Shown here: in pieces, positions 16,411 through 25,268 of the stretch | Numbering within the stretch: the first letter of the stretch is position 1 | How the letters are laid out: every line of letters begins with the position of its first letter | Assembly: GCA_023439125.1 (NCBI GenBank) | Contig: JAEXOU010000012.1 | Coordinates: forward strand, 186,001 to 250,000 | Reading direction: 5' to 3' | From: Bacillota bacterium | Lineage (GTDB): Bacteria; Bacillota; Clostridia; Lachnospirales; Lachnospiraceae | Length of the DNA: 64,000 nucleotides | Notes under the pieces: model-generated | The model's input: the letters and a program-made list of their open reading frames with translations, nothing else | What the model was told of the DNA's origin: nothing | The model's database searches: none | Program-made: the position numbers and the translations under genes

Positions 16411-17874
16411 TTATGATAATTTTTCTATCGCAATGCGAATACGACGTAAACTTTCTTCCTTACCAAGAATGCTCATGATCTCATACGCACCACCTGGAGT
16501 TGACTGTTTACCAGATACTGCAGTACGAACTGGCCATAAGCCAAGTCCATTCTTAATGCCTTGCTGCGCAATATAACCCATTAATACTGCCTCAATCGAA
16601 GGTATGGAATAATCCTCCAATACTTCAAATAAAGGTAATACATCCTGTAATACTTTTAAAGAATTCTCAGAATTAGTTTTCATCTTCTTATGAGTATACA
16701 TCTCAATATCATACTCAGGAAGCTCCTCAAAGAAATCAATCATCGGAATGATATCTGGGAATACTTCGATTCTTGTTTTAACTAAATCTGCAATAGCCTT
16801 TAAATCATAGTCTTTTGTCACTACTTGCTTAATATATGGTAAAGCGTACTCATAATACTTCTCATTATCCATATTCTTGATATATTCGCTATTCATCCAA
16901 CGAAGTTTATTCATATCAAATACAGAAGGAGACTTATTAATATGGGTATAATCAAATTCCTTAATTAACTCTTCTAAGCTAAAAATTTCCTCATTACTTG
17001 AAGGGCTCCATCCTAATAAAGCGATAAAGTTTACGATGGCTTCTGTTACAAAACCTTGCTCTACTAGATCTTCAAAAGAGGAATGTCCGCTTCTCTTTGA
17101 AAGTTTTTGATGCTCTTCATTCGTAATTAGTGGACAGTGGATATAGACTGGCTCCTCCCATCCAAATGCCTGATATAGTCTTGTATACTTTGGTGTACTT
17201 GATAAATATTCATTACCTCGTACCACATGAGTGATCTCCATTAAATGATCATCGATGACATTTGCAAAATTATAAGTAGGGAAACCATCCGATTTAATTA
17301 AAATCATATCATCTAATTCCGAATTGTCTACTGTGATTTCACCATAGATAGCATCTGTAAATGTCGTTGTACCTTCCAAAGGCATATTCTGACGAATAAC
17401 ATAAGGCATTCCAGAAGCGAGGTTTGCTTCGATCTCTTCTTTGCTTAGATGCAAGCAATGTTTATCATATTTGGTAATCTCTTTGCTTTCTTCTCCATCC
17501 TCACTAACAGCACTCTTTAAGCTTTCAAGACGTTCTTTCGTGCAAAAGCAGTAATAAGCTTCGCCTTTCTCAATCAACTGTTTTGCGTACTGAAGGTATA
17601 TCCCTGTCTGTTGTCTTTCACTTTGAACATAAGGGCCAAAGCCTTTATCCTTATCTGGACCTTCATCATGTACAAGACCTGTCATCTCAAGTGTATGATA
17701 TATAATCTCAGTTGCACCTTCAACATAACGTTCCTGATCTGTATCCTCTATCCTTAAGATGAAATCTCCACCTTCATGCTTTGCAATCAAATATTCATAT
17801 AGTGCAGTTCTTAAATTACCGACGTGCATTCTTCCTGTTGGGCTAGGTGCATATCTAGTTCTAACTTTACTCAT
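16411..17874 (-). CDS. gltX: Glutamyl-tRNA synthetase
   Basis: Class I synthetase that charges tRNA-Glu, cytoplasmic and essential. The first residues RTRYAPSPTGRMHVGNLR carry the HIGH-type signature and the KMSKS-type motif is KLSKRSGH near residue 255. The length of 487 is normal. I place the start at the ATG of 17874, which has AAGGTGGG eight bases upstream, not at the GTG four codons earlier, which lies inside that ribosome site. Whether it is discriminating or also charges tRNA-Gln depends on gatCAB, which is not in view. It is transcribed alone, ending at its own hairpin. Confidence 0.96.
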   Translation of the reverse strand: MSKVRTRYAPSPTGRMHVGNLRTALYEYLIAKHEGGDFILRIEDTDQERYVEGATEIIYHTLEMTGLVHDEGPDKDKGFGPYVQSERQQTGIYLQYAKQLIEKGEAYYCFCTKERLESLKSAVSEDGEESKEITKYDKHCLHLSKEEIEANLASGMPYVIRQNMPLEGTTTFTDAIYGEITVDNSELDDMILIKSDGFPTYNFANVIDDHLMEITHVVRGNEYLSSTPKYTRLYQAFGWEEPVYIHCPLITNEEHQKLSKRSGHSSFEDLVEQGFVTEAIVNFIALLGWSPSSNEEIFSLEELIKEFDYTHINKSPSVFDMNKLRWMNSEYIKNMDNEKYYEYALPYIKQVVTKDYDLKAIADLVKTRIEVFPDIIPMIDFFEELPEYDIEMYTHKKMKTNSENSLKVLQDVLPLFEVLEDYSIPSIEAVLMGYIAQQGIKNGLGLWPVRTAVSGKQSTPGGAYEIMSILGKEESLRRIRIAIEKLS

Positions 17875-18006
17875 TGTTTTACCCACCTTTTCTTATGATA
17901 ATCATACCACTTACTATAAAATATCCCTATAAATCTGTCAAGTTTCCCTTCCCAAGGAAAGGTACAATAGGACACTATTCAACTTATTCATGTTTCAGCG
18001 ATTACT

Positions 18007-18546
18007 TTATACATTTCCATATAAATCGTTTAGAATAGTAGAGTAATCTCCAAAGTAACCACTACTTAACATAAAAGAAAACATTAATAAGATTACTAGT
18101 ATCATTACCATTGTAGCCCTTGCCCAACTTTTCTTTGTAGGTGCTGTATTCGCACCAAATCCCCAAGAAAATAACAATACTAAGAATAATATAAATCCAA
18201 CCACAGGTATAAATGGTAATGCATAAATAACAATCCAATTACCAAATGTCATTGGCTCATTACTTCCTGAAAAAAATCGGAACACACCTAATGGAACTGC
18301 TTGATTGACTTTTTGTCCTGACATTTCACGATTCACATTTTGATATGTTTGCTCTGTTTCTGATACTCTACTACGATCAAATGGAATGTTGCTCTCCATA
18401 GAGTGATTTATGTCTCCATTCATTCCAGAATTCAGAGAATCCTCAGCAACTTTATTATCTGTCCCAGGACGGAATGATGCTCCACAATACTCACAGAAGT
18501 TTGCTTCTTCATTTGTAATCGTTCTTCCACATACTTTACAAATCAT
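18007..18546 (-). CDS. Zinc-ribbon membrane protein of unknown function
   Basis: A 179-residue protein. It begins with a zinc ribbon made of CKVCGRT and CEYCGASF (Cys pairs about 3/6 and 18/21). A polar linker of about 70 residues follows, then two membrane segments: NWIVIYALPFIPVVGFILFL and, after a short loop, ATMVMILVILLMFSFML. This layout is common in Firmicutes and has no assigned role. The gene is upstream of nothing obvious and downstream of element I. ATG follows GGGGATAG at a longer than usual spacing. Confidence 0.75.
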   Translation of the reverse strand: MICKVCGRTITNEEANFCEYCGASFRPGTDNKVAEDSLNSGMNGDINHSMESNIPFDRSRVSETEQTYQNVNREMSGQKVNQAVPLGVFRFFSGSNEPMTFGNWIVIYALPFIPVVGFILFLVLLFSWGFGANTAPTKKSWARATMVMILVILLMFSFMLSSGYFGDYSTILNDLYGNV

Positions 18547-18670
18547 AAGTAATCTATCCCCATTTCTTAAATTCTATCCACATTGTAATCATAATAAGAA
18601 GTATAACATCTTTTCTCATTTTCGCAACTGAAATTATTATTAAAAACTAGGAAATTCGATGAACTTTGAG

Positions 18671-18931
18671 GGTGTCAAAAGTACTTTTCTATAACTTGAT
18701 TTGTCATTTTGTGCAGAGATAAACTTGCTAAATGGGATGACAAACATAATTTAGGAGCATACTGTTATGAAGTCGTCGGTACTTGGGGCCTGTAATTTAG
18801 GCCCTTACGTACCGTTACGACTTCATTCAAGCGAAAGCGTGTTGCGGATAAATTATGTTTGTCATCCCATACTCATAACATTTCTTTGTGCAAAATGACG
18901 TCAGGCTTCTATCTTAAGGACTTTTGACACC
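18671..18931. repeat. Family 2 inverted-repeat element, full copy (I)
   Basis: This 261-base element has perfect 12-bp ends (GGTGTCAAAAGT-like, 18671 onward, with ACTTTTGACACC, 18920-18931) and an inner perfect 20-bp pair at 18734-18753 and 18849-18868. Other pairs line up along both arms, such as ATGAAGTCG with CGACTTCAT. It has no coding capacity and lies in the 479-base gap after rnfB. The size, ends and scattered half-copies suggest a MITE-like element. Confidence 0.85.
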
Positions 18932-18942
18932 TGATATTACAT

Positions 18943-18978
18943 AAAAAAGAGTGGTAGACATTCGTCACCACTCTTTTT
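18943..18978 (-). terminator. Terminator of the rnf operon
   Basis: On the minus strand AAAAAGAGTGGTGACG-AATG-TCTACCACTCTTTTTT forms a stem with a T run, about 50 bases after the rnfB stop. The sequence is A/T symmetrical, so it could work in both directions. Confidence 0.85.
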
Positions 18979-19025
18979 CACTTGATCTTATATATCATCG
19001 TTTATAAGAAAGAATCAATCCTATC

Positions 19026-19841
19026 TTATAAAATAATCTTTCTTGGGCACTTTTCTGCACACTTTCCACACATTGTACACTTCGAATAATCAATGTGAGC
19101 AAGATTGTTTTCAACCGTAATTGCACCAGTCTCACAAACTTTTGTACAAAGCATACAGCCGATACATCCAACACTACATCCAGCGTTAACGTCTTTACCT
19201 TTGTCCTTGGAAGAACATTGTACTTTATAGTCTGCACTTGCTGGAACAAGTTCGATTAGGTTTTTTGGACACTCAGTGATACATTTACCACAAGCAACAC
19301 ACTTCTCTTTATCAACAACTGCAATACCATTAACAATGTGAATTGCATCAAACTCACATACTCTTACACAGCTACCGTAACCCATACATCCATAGGTACA
19401 AACTTTTTCGCCACTTCCAGGAATCAAAGCCATCTTCTTACAATCGGCAATACCGTGATAATTATATTTGATATTCGTCTTATCGCAACTGCCATAACAC
19501 TTTACAAATGCGACTTCACGCTCTTTTACTTCTGGTTTTTTACCCATTACTTCACCGATTTGCTCATGAATCGAACTGCTAGCGACTGGACACCCATTTA
19601 CTGGAGCTTCGCCTGATGCAATTGCCTTAGCTAAGCCATCACAACCTGCATATCCACAACCACCACAGTTGTTACCTGGTAATAACTCACGTACCTGGAC
19701 TTCTCTTTCATCCACCGGTACCTGGAATATCTTCGCAGCAACACCAAGTAAAACACCAATGATTAAACCAGCAATACCAACCACTGCGCCTGCAGTGATA
19801 ATTCCACTTACACTAAAGGCAAGAATTCCAATATTCATCAT
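19026..19841 (-). CDS. rnfB: Electron transport complex subunit RnfB
   Basis: Iron-sulfur subunit of the Rnf complex, which takes electrons from reduced ferredoxin and passes them toward NAD+ while ions are pumped. One N-terminal membrane helix (about 3-38) is followed by the RnfB 4Fe-4S domain (NNCGGCGYAGCDGLAKAI, with a later CP). Several ferredoxin motifs come next, among them CGKCITECP, CIGCMLCTKVCE and CTMCGKCAEKCP at the C-terminus. I start at the ATG of 19841, seven bases after GGAGG, rather than the TTG before it. It is the last gene of the operon, 15 bases after rnfA. Confidence 0.95.
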   Translation of the reverse strand: MMNIGILAFSVSGIITAGAVVGIAGLIIGVLLGVAAKIFQVPVDEREVQVRELLPGNNCGGCGYAGCDGLAKAIASGEAPVNGCPVASSSIHEQIGEVMGKKPEVKEREVAFVKCYGSCDKTNIKYNYHGIADCKKMALIPGSGEKVCTYGCMGYGSCVRVCEFDAIHIVNGIAVVDKEKCVACGKCITECPKNLIELVPASADYKVQCSSKDKGKDVNAGCSVGCIGCMLCTKVCETGAITVENNLAHIDYSKCTMCGKCAEKCPRKIIL

Positions 19842-19856
19842 CAAAACTCCTCCATT

Positions 19857-20435
19857 CTATAACAATCCGGCAAAGCCCATAAATGCGATGGACATAAGAC
19901 CGGCTGTAATTAATACAATAGGGGAACCTTGGAACGCTTTTGTAATTTTGTTGTGTTCGATACGTTCACGTATACCAGCCATAATTACAATTGCGATTAG
20001 GAATCCAACTGCAGTTGAAAATCCATAAGCAACACTTGTCACAAAATCATTACCCTTTTGTACGTTTGTAACAGAAACACCAAGTACAGCACAGTTTGTA
20101 GTAATTAATGGCAAGTAAACACCAAGTGCACTGTATAACCCTGGGCTGTATTTCTTCAAAAACATCTCAATAAACTGAACTAATGCTGCAATCACCAAAA
20201 TGAATACGATTGTTTGCATATAAGTTAATCCAATAAATTCTAAAAACTTATAGATTAGACTAGTTAATGCACTAGCAACTGTGATAACGAAAACTACAGC
20301 ACTACCCATACCAGCAGCGGTACCTGTTTTCTTAGATACACCAAGGAATGGACATAAGCCAAGGAATTGACTTAGTACGACATTATTTACAAGTGCTGCA
20401 GAGATGACCACGATTAATAACTCTTTTATACCCAT
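19857..20435 (-). CDS. rnfA: Electron transport complex subunit RnfA
   Basis: Integral membrane subunit of Rnf, 192 residues with about six membrane helices. It is homologous to NqrE and thought to form part of the ion path. The hallmark SQFLGLCPFLGVSKK lies in helix 1, and a second conserved segment LITTNCAVLGVSV in the middle; both contain the cysteines that hold the intramembrane 2Fe-2S cluster with RnfE in known complexes. ATG follows AAGGAGG. Spacing to rnfE is 16 bases. Confidence 0.95.
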   Translation of the reverse strand: MGIKELLIVVISAALVNNVVLSQFLGLCPFLGVSKKTGTAAGMGSAVVFVITVASALTSLIYKFLEFIGLTYMQTIVFILVIAALVQFIEMFLKKYSPGLYSALGVYLPLITTNCAVLGVSVTNVQKGNDFVTSVAYGFSTAVGFLIAIVIMAGIRERIEHNKITKAFQGSPIVLITAGLMSIAFMGFAGLL

Positions 20436-20451
20436 CTAAATCTTTTCCTCC

Positions 20452-21252
20452 TTATCTGTTTTCTTTTTGATCTAAGTTCACATTAGCTGCTTTTTCTTCG
20501 GCTACCTTTTTCGCTGCTTCTGCTTTTGCTATAGCAGCAGCTTTTGCATCCTCTTCTTTTTTCTGCTCAAGTATTCCGTGATTTTCGGCACATGCAGAAC
20601 CAGAACAAGAAGAACAGTTACCTCCACATGCTAGCTCTGATTTTTCTGGAACATTCGTTGCAGACTTTAACTTTAACTTATTCTGAATTGCAGTCAACAG
20701 AGCAAGTGTGAAGAGTGCACCAGGAGCAAGAACAAAGATTGCCATTGGTTCATACCAACTAGGAGCAACATTGAAACCAAAGATTGTACCAGCACCAACT
20801 AACTCACGGAATGCACCAATACAAGTCAAACCAAGCGTAAAACCAAGTCCCATACCAATACCATCAAAGATAGATGGAAGAACTGGGTTTTTGGAAGCAT
20901 AAGCTTCTGCACGACCTAAGATAATACAGTTAACAACGATAAGGGGAATATAAATACCTAAAGAATCATTTAGAGAAGGAATGTAAGCCTTCAATAAAAA
21001 CTCAACAATTGTAACAAAGGAAGCTACTACTACTATAAATGCAGGCATTCTTACCTTATCTGGAATCACTTTACGTAGCATAGAAATTAACATATTGGAC
21101 ATAATTAATACAACTGTAGTTGTCAATCCCATACCAGCGCCATTAATAGCTGATGTTGTAACCGCAAGCGTCGGACACATACCAAGCATAAGAACGAACG
21201 TCGGATTTTCTTTTATAATACCGTTATAAACACGTTCCAAACACTTATTCAC
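20452..21252 (-). CDS. rnfE: Electron transport complex subunit RnfE with Cys-rich/charged C-terminal tail
   Basis: Membrane subunit homologous to NqrD and partner of RnfA. The core (about 1-200) has six membrane segments with VLMLGMCPTLAVTTS and LIVVNCIILGRAEA as the twin conserved cysteine segments. It is 266 residues, about 50-60 longer than usual. The extra tail starts with CGGNCSSCSGSAC and continues as an Ala/Lys/Glu-rich stretch likely to be helical. The start is a GTG eight bases after GGAGG, overlapping the rnfG stop by 8 bases. The tail might bind a metal or another Rnf subunit; this is inference. Confidence 0.93.
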   Translation of the reverse strand: MNKCLERVYNGIIKENPTFVLMLGMCPTLAVTTSAINGAGMGLTTTVVLIMSNMLISMLRKVIPDKVRMPAFIVVVASFVTIVEFLLKAYIPSLNDSLGIYIPLIVVNCIILGRAEAYASKNPVLPSIFDGIGMGLGFTLGLTCIGAFRELVGAGTIFGFNVAPSWYEPMAIFVLAPGALFTLALLTAIQNKLKLKSATNVPEKSELACGGNCSSCSGSACAENHGILEQKKEEDAKAAAIAKAEAAKKVAEEKAANVNLDQKENR

Positions 21253-21913
21253 TTACAACACCTCCAATACCTTCCTTTAATAATTCATTGGCAAAAGCTA
21301 AACCGGCATTTACTGTATCTGTAACTGCTGTACTAGTAACTGTCGCACCACTGATTGCATTAATTTCGGAATCATCTGCTTTTGCCTGACCATTCTTAAT
21401 TAAAGTAAATGCATCTGTATTCACTTCAGAGAATTGACCTTTGAATGCATCATCGGTTGCTTTTGAACCAAGACCACTTGTTTCAGAAATCTCTAAGATT
21501 TCAATTTTTGTTAAAGTTCCGTCTGCTTTTACACCAAGTGAAAACTTAATATCTCCACCAAAGCCTGCATTAGATGTAATTGTCATAACGTAGCCAATTG
21601 CATTACCACTTGCATCTTTTGCAATGCATACTTCATCCAAAGTAGTTTGGTTGAAACCATTTTGTGAAAAGAACTCACCTGCTTCGGCAACTTTATTTTT
21701 TAATTCTTCGTTCGTATCATCAACTAAAGCTGCCTCTGAATAAACCGCGGCATATGCTTCTGCTTTCGCTTTTGCAGCTGCCTTTGCAATAGGACCTTTT
21801 GTAATTTCATATACAAAACCAAGAGCAATCGCAGCAACTAATGTTATAACAAATAATACTACTGCATCATTAATCAACGTTGATTTCTGTTTCGTGTTTG
21901 ATTTTGAATCCAC
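21245..21913 (-). CDS. rnfG: Electron transport complex subunit RnfG (covalent FMN)
   Basis: Subunit with one N-terminal membrane helix (about 15-35) and an outer FMN-binding domain, 222 residues. INAISGATVTSTAV near residue 190 is the S(T)GAT-type motif whose threonine carries FMN through a phosphoester link. The start is GTG: AGGAGG lies eight bases upstream, and the gene overlaps the end of rnfD by 44 bases, an unusually deep overlap supported by the ribosome site. An Ala/Lys-rich region AKAAAKAKAEAYAAV follows the helix. Confidence 0.93.
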   Translation of the reverse strand: MDSKSNTKQKSTLINDAVVLFVITLVAAIALGFVYEITKGPIAKAAAKAKAEAYAAVYSEAALVDDTNEELKNKVAEAGEFFSQNGFNQTTLDEVCIAKDASGNAIGYVMTITSNAGFGGDIKFSLGVKADGTLTKIEILEISETSGLGSKATDDAFKGQFSEVNTDAFTLIKNGQAKADDSEINAISGATVTSTAVTDTVNAGLAFANELLKEGIGGVVSE

Positions 21914-22925
21914 GCTTTTTACCTCCTATTCCAAACGCTCTAGGAAGCGTTATTTTTTCAATCAATGGAACTAATAAATTACAGAAAATTATCGCATAAG
22001 AAACACCTTCTGCAGTTTTACCCCAGAGACGGAAAATTGCAGTTAAACAACCAAGACATACACCAAATACGATTTGTCCAATTGGTGTAATCGGTGAAGT
22101 CACATAATCCGTTGCCATAAAGAAAGCACCAAGGATTAATCCACCACCAAGAATGTGTGCTAAAACATAGTTTATATCAAATCCTTGTTTACTAAGTGCA
22201 GAATAGATTGATACAAATATCGCCAAAGATCCAATATAAGTTAAAGGAATGCGTAAAGAGATTACTTTGCGATATACAAGATAAATTGCACCAATTAGTA
22301 GCATCATTGCACTTGTTTCCCCAATGACACCGCCAGTATAGCCAAAGAACATATCCAATATACTTGGAATTGCTTCTTTACCTTCCTTGATCACTGCTAA
22401 TGGCGTAGCACCAGTAATACCATCTAATCCTGCTGCACCATAGTTAAATAAATATAAGGCTTCATTAGATGCTTTCGATGTAGCAAATGCTTCTACACCA
22501 AAAGACGTCATATGACCTAAGAAACAAATACTTAAGAAACATCTAGCAGCTAATGCAGGATTCATAAAGTTCTGACCTAAACCGCCATAAAGCATCTTAA
22601 CTACAATAATCGCAAATGCACCACCGATTACTGGCATCCATACAGGAGCGTTAGCTGGTATATTCATACCAAGTAATAAACCGGTAACTAATGCAGAACA
22701 TTCATATGGATGTTCTGGCACTTTCATAAATTTCTCATATAAGAATTCTGCTACAACACAGGAAGTAACAGATACTAAGAGAATAAGAAAAGCTTGAAAC
22801 CCAAACTGGTATACACCAAAGATACTAGCTGGCATCAATGCGATTGCAACATCTCTCATAATCTGCGCTGTAGTAACACCACTACGGACGTGTGGTGAAG
22901 CAGAGACATTATACATACCTTTCAA
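21870..22925 (-). CDS. rnfD: Electron transport complex subunit RnfD (covalent FMN)
   Basis: Polytopic membrane subunit homologous to NqrB, about nine or ten helices. SASPHVRSG near the start and GITGATPLAVI near residue 170 are family marks; the threonine in the latter carries covalent FMN. The start is uncertain. A GTG at 22934 has a ribosome site pressed against it, a TTG at 22925 has GAGGTGG five bases upstream, and an ATG is at 22916. I prefer the TTG. Its end overlaps rnfG, and rnfC lies about 30 bases upstream. Confidence 0.93.
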   Translation of the reverse strand: MKGMYNVSASPHVRSGVTTAQIMRDVAIALMPASIFGVYQFGFQAFLILLVSVTSCVVAEFLYEKFMKVPEHPYECSALVTGLLLGMNIPANAPVWMPVIGGAFAIIVVKMLYGGLGQNFMNPALAARCFLSICFLGHMTSFGVEAFATSKASNEALYLFNYGAAGLDGITGATPLAVIKEGKEAIPSILDMFFGYTGGVIGETSAMMLLIGAIYLVYRKVISLRIPLTYIGSLAIFVSIYSALSKQGFDINYVLAHILGGGLILGAFFMATDYVTSPITPIGQIVFGVCLGCLTAIFRLWGKTAEGVSYAIIFCNLLVPLIEKITLPRAFGIGGKKRGFKIKHETEINVD

Positions 22926-22955
22926 AGATTCCACCTCTTTCGCTTTAATTAAATA

Positions 22956-24278
22956 CTATTTCACCTTTTTTCTTTCATCAAGAATAGAACGTCTTGTCTG
23001 CTTGAATGCCTGAGTTAATGGAATACCTGCTGGACATACGTACGTACAGCATCCACACTCATAGCATTCCATACCATTCAGTTTCTCAAATCCCTCATTA
23101 TCGAAACGAAGAGCACACTCTACCATCTTTTGAGGTACTAATAAACTTGGGCATGCTTTTACACAACTACCACAATGAATACAATTTGTCTGTGGCATTT
23201 CTGCAACTTCATCCTTTTTAAATGCTAAAAGTGCACTAGAGATTTTAGTTACAGGTACATCTAAACTATAAATGGCTAGTCCCATCATTGGTCCACCAGA
23301 AATCAACTTCTCTGGAGTCTCAGCAAAACCACCTACAGCATCTACTAACTCACTATAATGAGTACCAGTTCGTACGACGAAATTTTTCGAATCTTTTACT
23401 ACATCTCCACCTACCGTAAGAACACGTCGGATCAATGGAGTTGATTCAGCAACAGCCATATAGACAGAAATAACAGTATCAACATTATTCACAATGCAAC
23501 CAACATCTACAGGAAGCATAGTTGAATTCATCTTCTTTCCTGTTGTTGCATAGACTAAATGGCGCTCGGCACCTTCTGGATACTTGGTCTTAAGCACTTT
23601 AACTGTAATATGCTTTTCTTTATTTGATAAATTTTTTAAAACCTTAATAGCTTCTGGCTTGTTATCTTCGATTGCAATAATTCCCTTTGCATTAGGAAAT
23701 AAAGAAAGTATGATTTTAAGTCCACCAATTAATTTTTCTGGCTGCTCAATCATCATACGGTAATCACTTGTTAAATATGGTTCACATTCCGAACCATTCA
23801 CAATGATATTTCTTATTGCTGTATCATCTTTAGGAGTTAGTTTAATATGAGTAGGAAAACCAGCACCACCCATTCCAACAATTCCTGCTTCTTTGATGAT
23901 TTCGCGAATTTCTTTCTTTGATAACTTTGTATAATCTCTTTTTGTTCCCATACCTTCAATTGTCGTATATTCATTGTCATTTTCAACAACAATTGACTCT
24001 ACCATAGTACCTGCTACCGTTAGTCTAGGTTCTACTGCTTTCACAGTACCAGAAACAGAACTGATCACACATGCAGATACAAATCCACCTGCTTCACCAA
24101 TCTTCTGGCCAACTAAAACCTTGTCCCCTTTCTTGACAATTGGCTTAGCCGGCACACCAATGTGCTGAATCATTGGATATACCAAGTCTCCCTTTGGTAA
24201 TAAAATCGTGGTAGGTTTATCTTGCGACCATTCTTTTCCCTCATAAGGATGAATACCGCCCTTAAACGTTCCTCCCAT
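22956..24278 (-). CDS. rnfC: Electron transport complex subunit RnfC (NADH-binding)
   Basis: Peripheral subunit of 440 residues that exchanges electrons with NAD(H). It has an N-terminal lipoyl-like half barrel (GGIHPYEGK), then the NADH/FMN Rossmann-like region with GIVGMGGAGFPTHIKL, a SLBB segment, and two 4Fe-4S motifs, CIHCGSCVKACP and CYECGCCTYVCP. At 440 residues it lacks the long Ala-rich C-terminal extension of some proteobacterial RnfC. It is first in the rnfCDGEAB operon. ATG start with GGGAAAAGAC upstream. Confidence 0.96.
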   Translation of the reverse strand: MGGTFKGGIHPYEGKEWSQDKPTTILLPKGDLVYPMIQHIGVPAKPIVKKGDKVLVGQKIGEAGGFVSACVISSVSGTVKAVEPRLTVAGTMVESIVVENDNEYTTIEGMGTKRDYTKLSKKEIREIIKEAGIVGMGGAGFPTHIKLTPKDDTAIRNIIVNGSECEPYLTSDYRMMIEQPEKLIGGLKIILSLFPNAKGIIAIEDNKPEAIKVLKNLSNKEKHITVKVLKTKYPEGAERHLVYATTGKKMNSTMLPVDVGCIVNNVDTVISVYMAVAESTPLIRRVLTVGGDVVKDSKNFVVRTGTHYSELVDAVGGFAETPEKLISGGPMMGLAIYSLDVPVTKISSALLAFKKDEVAEMPQTNCIHCGSCVKACPSLLVPQKMVECALRFDNEGFEKLNGMECYECGCCTYVCPAGIPLTQAFKQTRRSILDERKKVK

Positions 24279-24393
24279 GTCTTTTCCCTCTTTCTCTCTA
24301 ATTTAAGACTCTTGAAGCCTAGTTACATTTTTAACGCACAAAATGGCGCCTAATCTTAGTGAATTTACGCGCTCCATTACATAATAACATATA

Positions 24394-24422
24394 ATTCTAT
24401 TTTTTTAAATTGTATATTTCAA
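24394..24422 (-). promoter_or_regulatory. Predicted sigma-A promoter of the rnf operon
   Basis: On the minus strand, TTGAAA (-35), a 17-base spacer and TAGAAT (-10) lie about 115 bases upstream of rnfC, giving a leader of roughly 110 bases. Two mismatches from consensus in all. It is the best match in the upstream region but untested. Confidence 0.5.
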
Positions 24423-24605
24423 TAAATTAGTTGAAAATTATATCCATATTTGTCGAACACTGCAATCTACCCACCAAAGTTTACTCTTTATGCAATAAAC
24501 GATTATAACTTTAGCGGTTTCTTAATTTGCAGAATTTGTTATACATTATGTAAAAGAAGTAATATAGATAAAATAAAAACGAAAAGTCAAAACAATTCGC
24601 TTATT

Positions 24606-24713
24606 TTAGGCCCTTACATACCGTTACGAACTTCATTCAAGCGAAAGCGTGTTGCGGATAAATTATGTTTGCCATCCCATACTCATAACATTTCTTTGCA
24701 CAAAATGACGTCA
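24606..24713 (+). repeat. Family 2 element, right half only (H1)
   Basis: TTAGGCCCTTACATACCGTTACG, then TTCATTCAAGCGAAAGCGTG, TAAATTATGTTTG, CATCCCATACTCATAACATTT and CAAAATGACGTCA match the right arm of the full copy at 18.8 kb nearly base for base. The left arm is absent. It is fused directly to family 3 copy H2. Together they fill most of the 616-base gap between rnfC and spoIIID. Confidence 0.85.
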
Positions 24714-24716
24714 ATT

Positions 24717-24860
24717 ACAGAACAAAAGTGTGCTTCGCACACTCTCACGAGCAACACATTACAAGCACAGCTTTTGTAACGCGCCGTAGCGTAGTGCGCA
24801 TCCTGCGGAGCATTTTTTATATATTAGGAAATTCAGAGAAATTTCCTAATATGTAAAAAA
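24717..24860 (+). repeat. Family 3 palindromic element (H2)
   Basis: Same order as G2: ACAGAACAAAAGTGTGCTTCG, CACGAGCAACAC, ACAAGCACAGCTTTTGT, CGCGCCGTAGCG, GTGCGCATCCTGCGGAGC, then a hairpin TTTTTTATATATTAGGAAATT with AATTTCCTAATATGTAAAAAA. One base pair is mismatched in the stem. The stem sequence differs from that of G2 outside AGGAAATT, while the rest is almost identical. Confidence 0.85.
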
Positions 24861-24881
24861 AGACAGGAGTTTTCTCCTGCC
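24855..24881 (-). terminator. Terminator of spoIIID
   Basis: On the minus strand GGCAGGAG-AAAA-CTCCTGTC is followed by TTTTTTTACAT, 14 bases after the spoIIID stop. The T run is shared with the arm of repeat H2. Confidence 0.85.
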
Positions 24882-24894
24882 TTTACTTCTTCTC

Positions 24895-25185
24895 TTAGTA
24901 CCCCTGTACTGATTTCCCTTTATGTAAATACTTCTCCTTCGTTGCTAAGCCCCCTCGGATATGCCTCTCCGACTTATTCAAATCCAAAACCACGCGTGCT
25001 CGATCTGCGAGGGAGGGATTGACTTGCAATAAACGTTCAGTTACATCCTTATGAACTGTTGACTTGGAAATTCCGAACTGCCTAGCGGTTTGACGGACTG
25101 TTGCATTATTTTCAATAATATATGCAGCAATCTCTGCAGCACGTTCCTCGATCTGTTTATGCTTAAACAAATTGGAGCCTTTCAT
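24895..25185 (-). CDS. spoIIID: Sporulation transcriptional regulator SpoIIID
   Basis: Small DNA-binding protein of 96 residues that tunes the sigma-E regulon in the mother cell. The sequence from ERAAEIAAYIIENNATVRQ through the helix-turn-helix TARQFGISKSTVHKDVTERL to LNKSERHIRGGLATKEKY is characteristic of SpoIIID, and the length fits. ATG follows GGTGG. Upstream on the minus strand, GCATAAATT and GAATAAATT recall the sigma-E -35 and -10 elements, but spacing is imperfect. This gene shows the organism is a spore former or recently was one. Confidence 0.96.
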   Translation of the reverse strand: MKGSNLFKHKQIEERAAEIAAYIIENNATVRQTARQFGISKSTVHKDVTERLLQVNPSLADRARVVLDLNKSERHIRGGLATKEKYLHKGKSVQGY

Positions 25186-25268
25186 GAAGTTCCACCTGTA
25201 ATACTTGTTTTTATAATTTATTCGAAGGTATTACAATTTATGCTTAAGTCAGTAAAAAGACCAATGGA

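Noticed and set aside
17875..17886. Upstream GTG start for gltX
   Set aside because: It lies inside the AAGGTGGG ribosome site; the ATG at 17874 has ideal spacing.
18995..19249. 84-codon ORF on the minus strand inside rnfB
   Set aside because: It is an out-of-frame shadow of the Cys-rich rnfB coding region.
24423..24605. Part of a 109-codon ORF (24450-24779) between rnfC and spoIIID
   Set aside because: It lacks a ribosome site and its second half is family 2 and family 3 repeat sequence; the first part is AT-rich and shows nothing recognisable.
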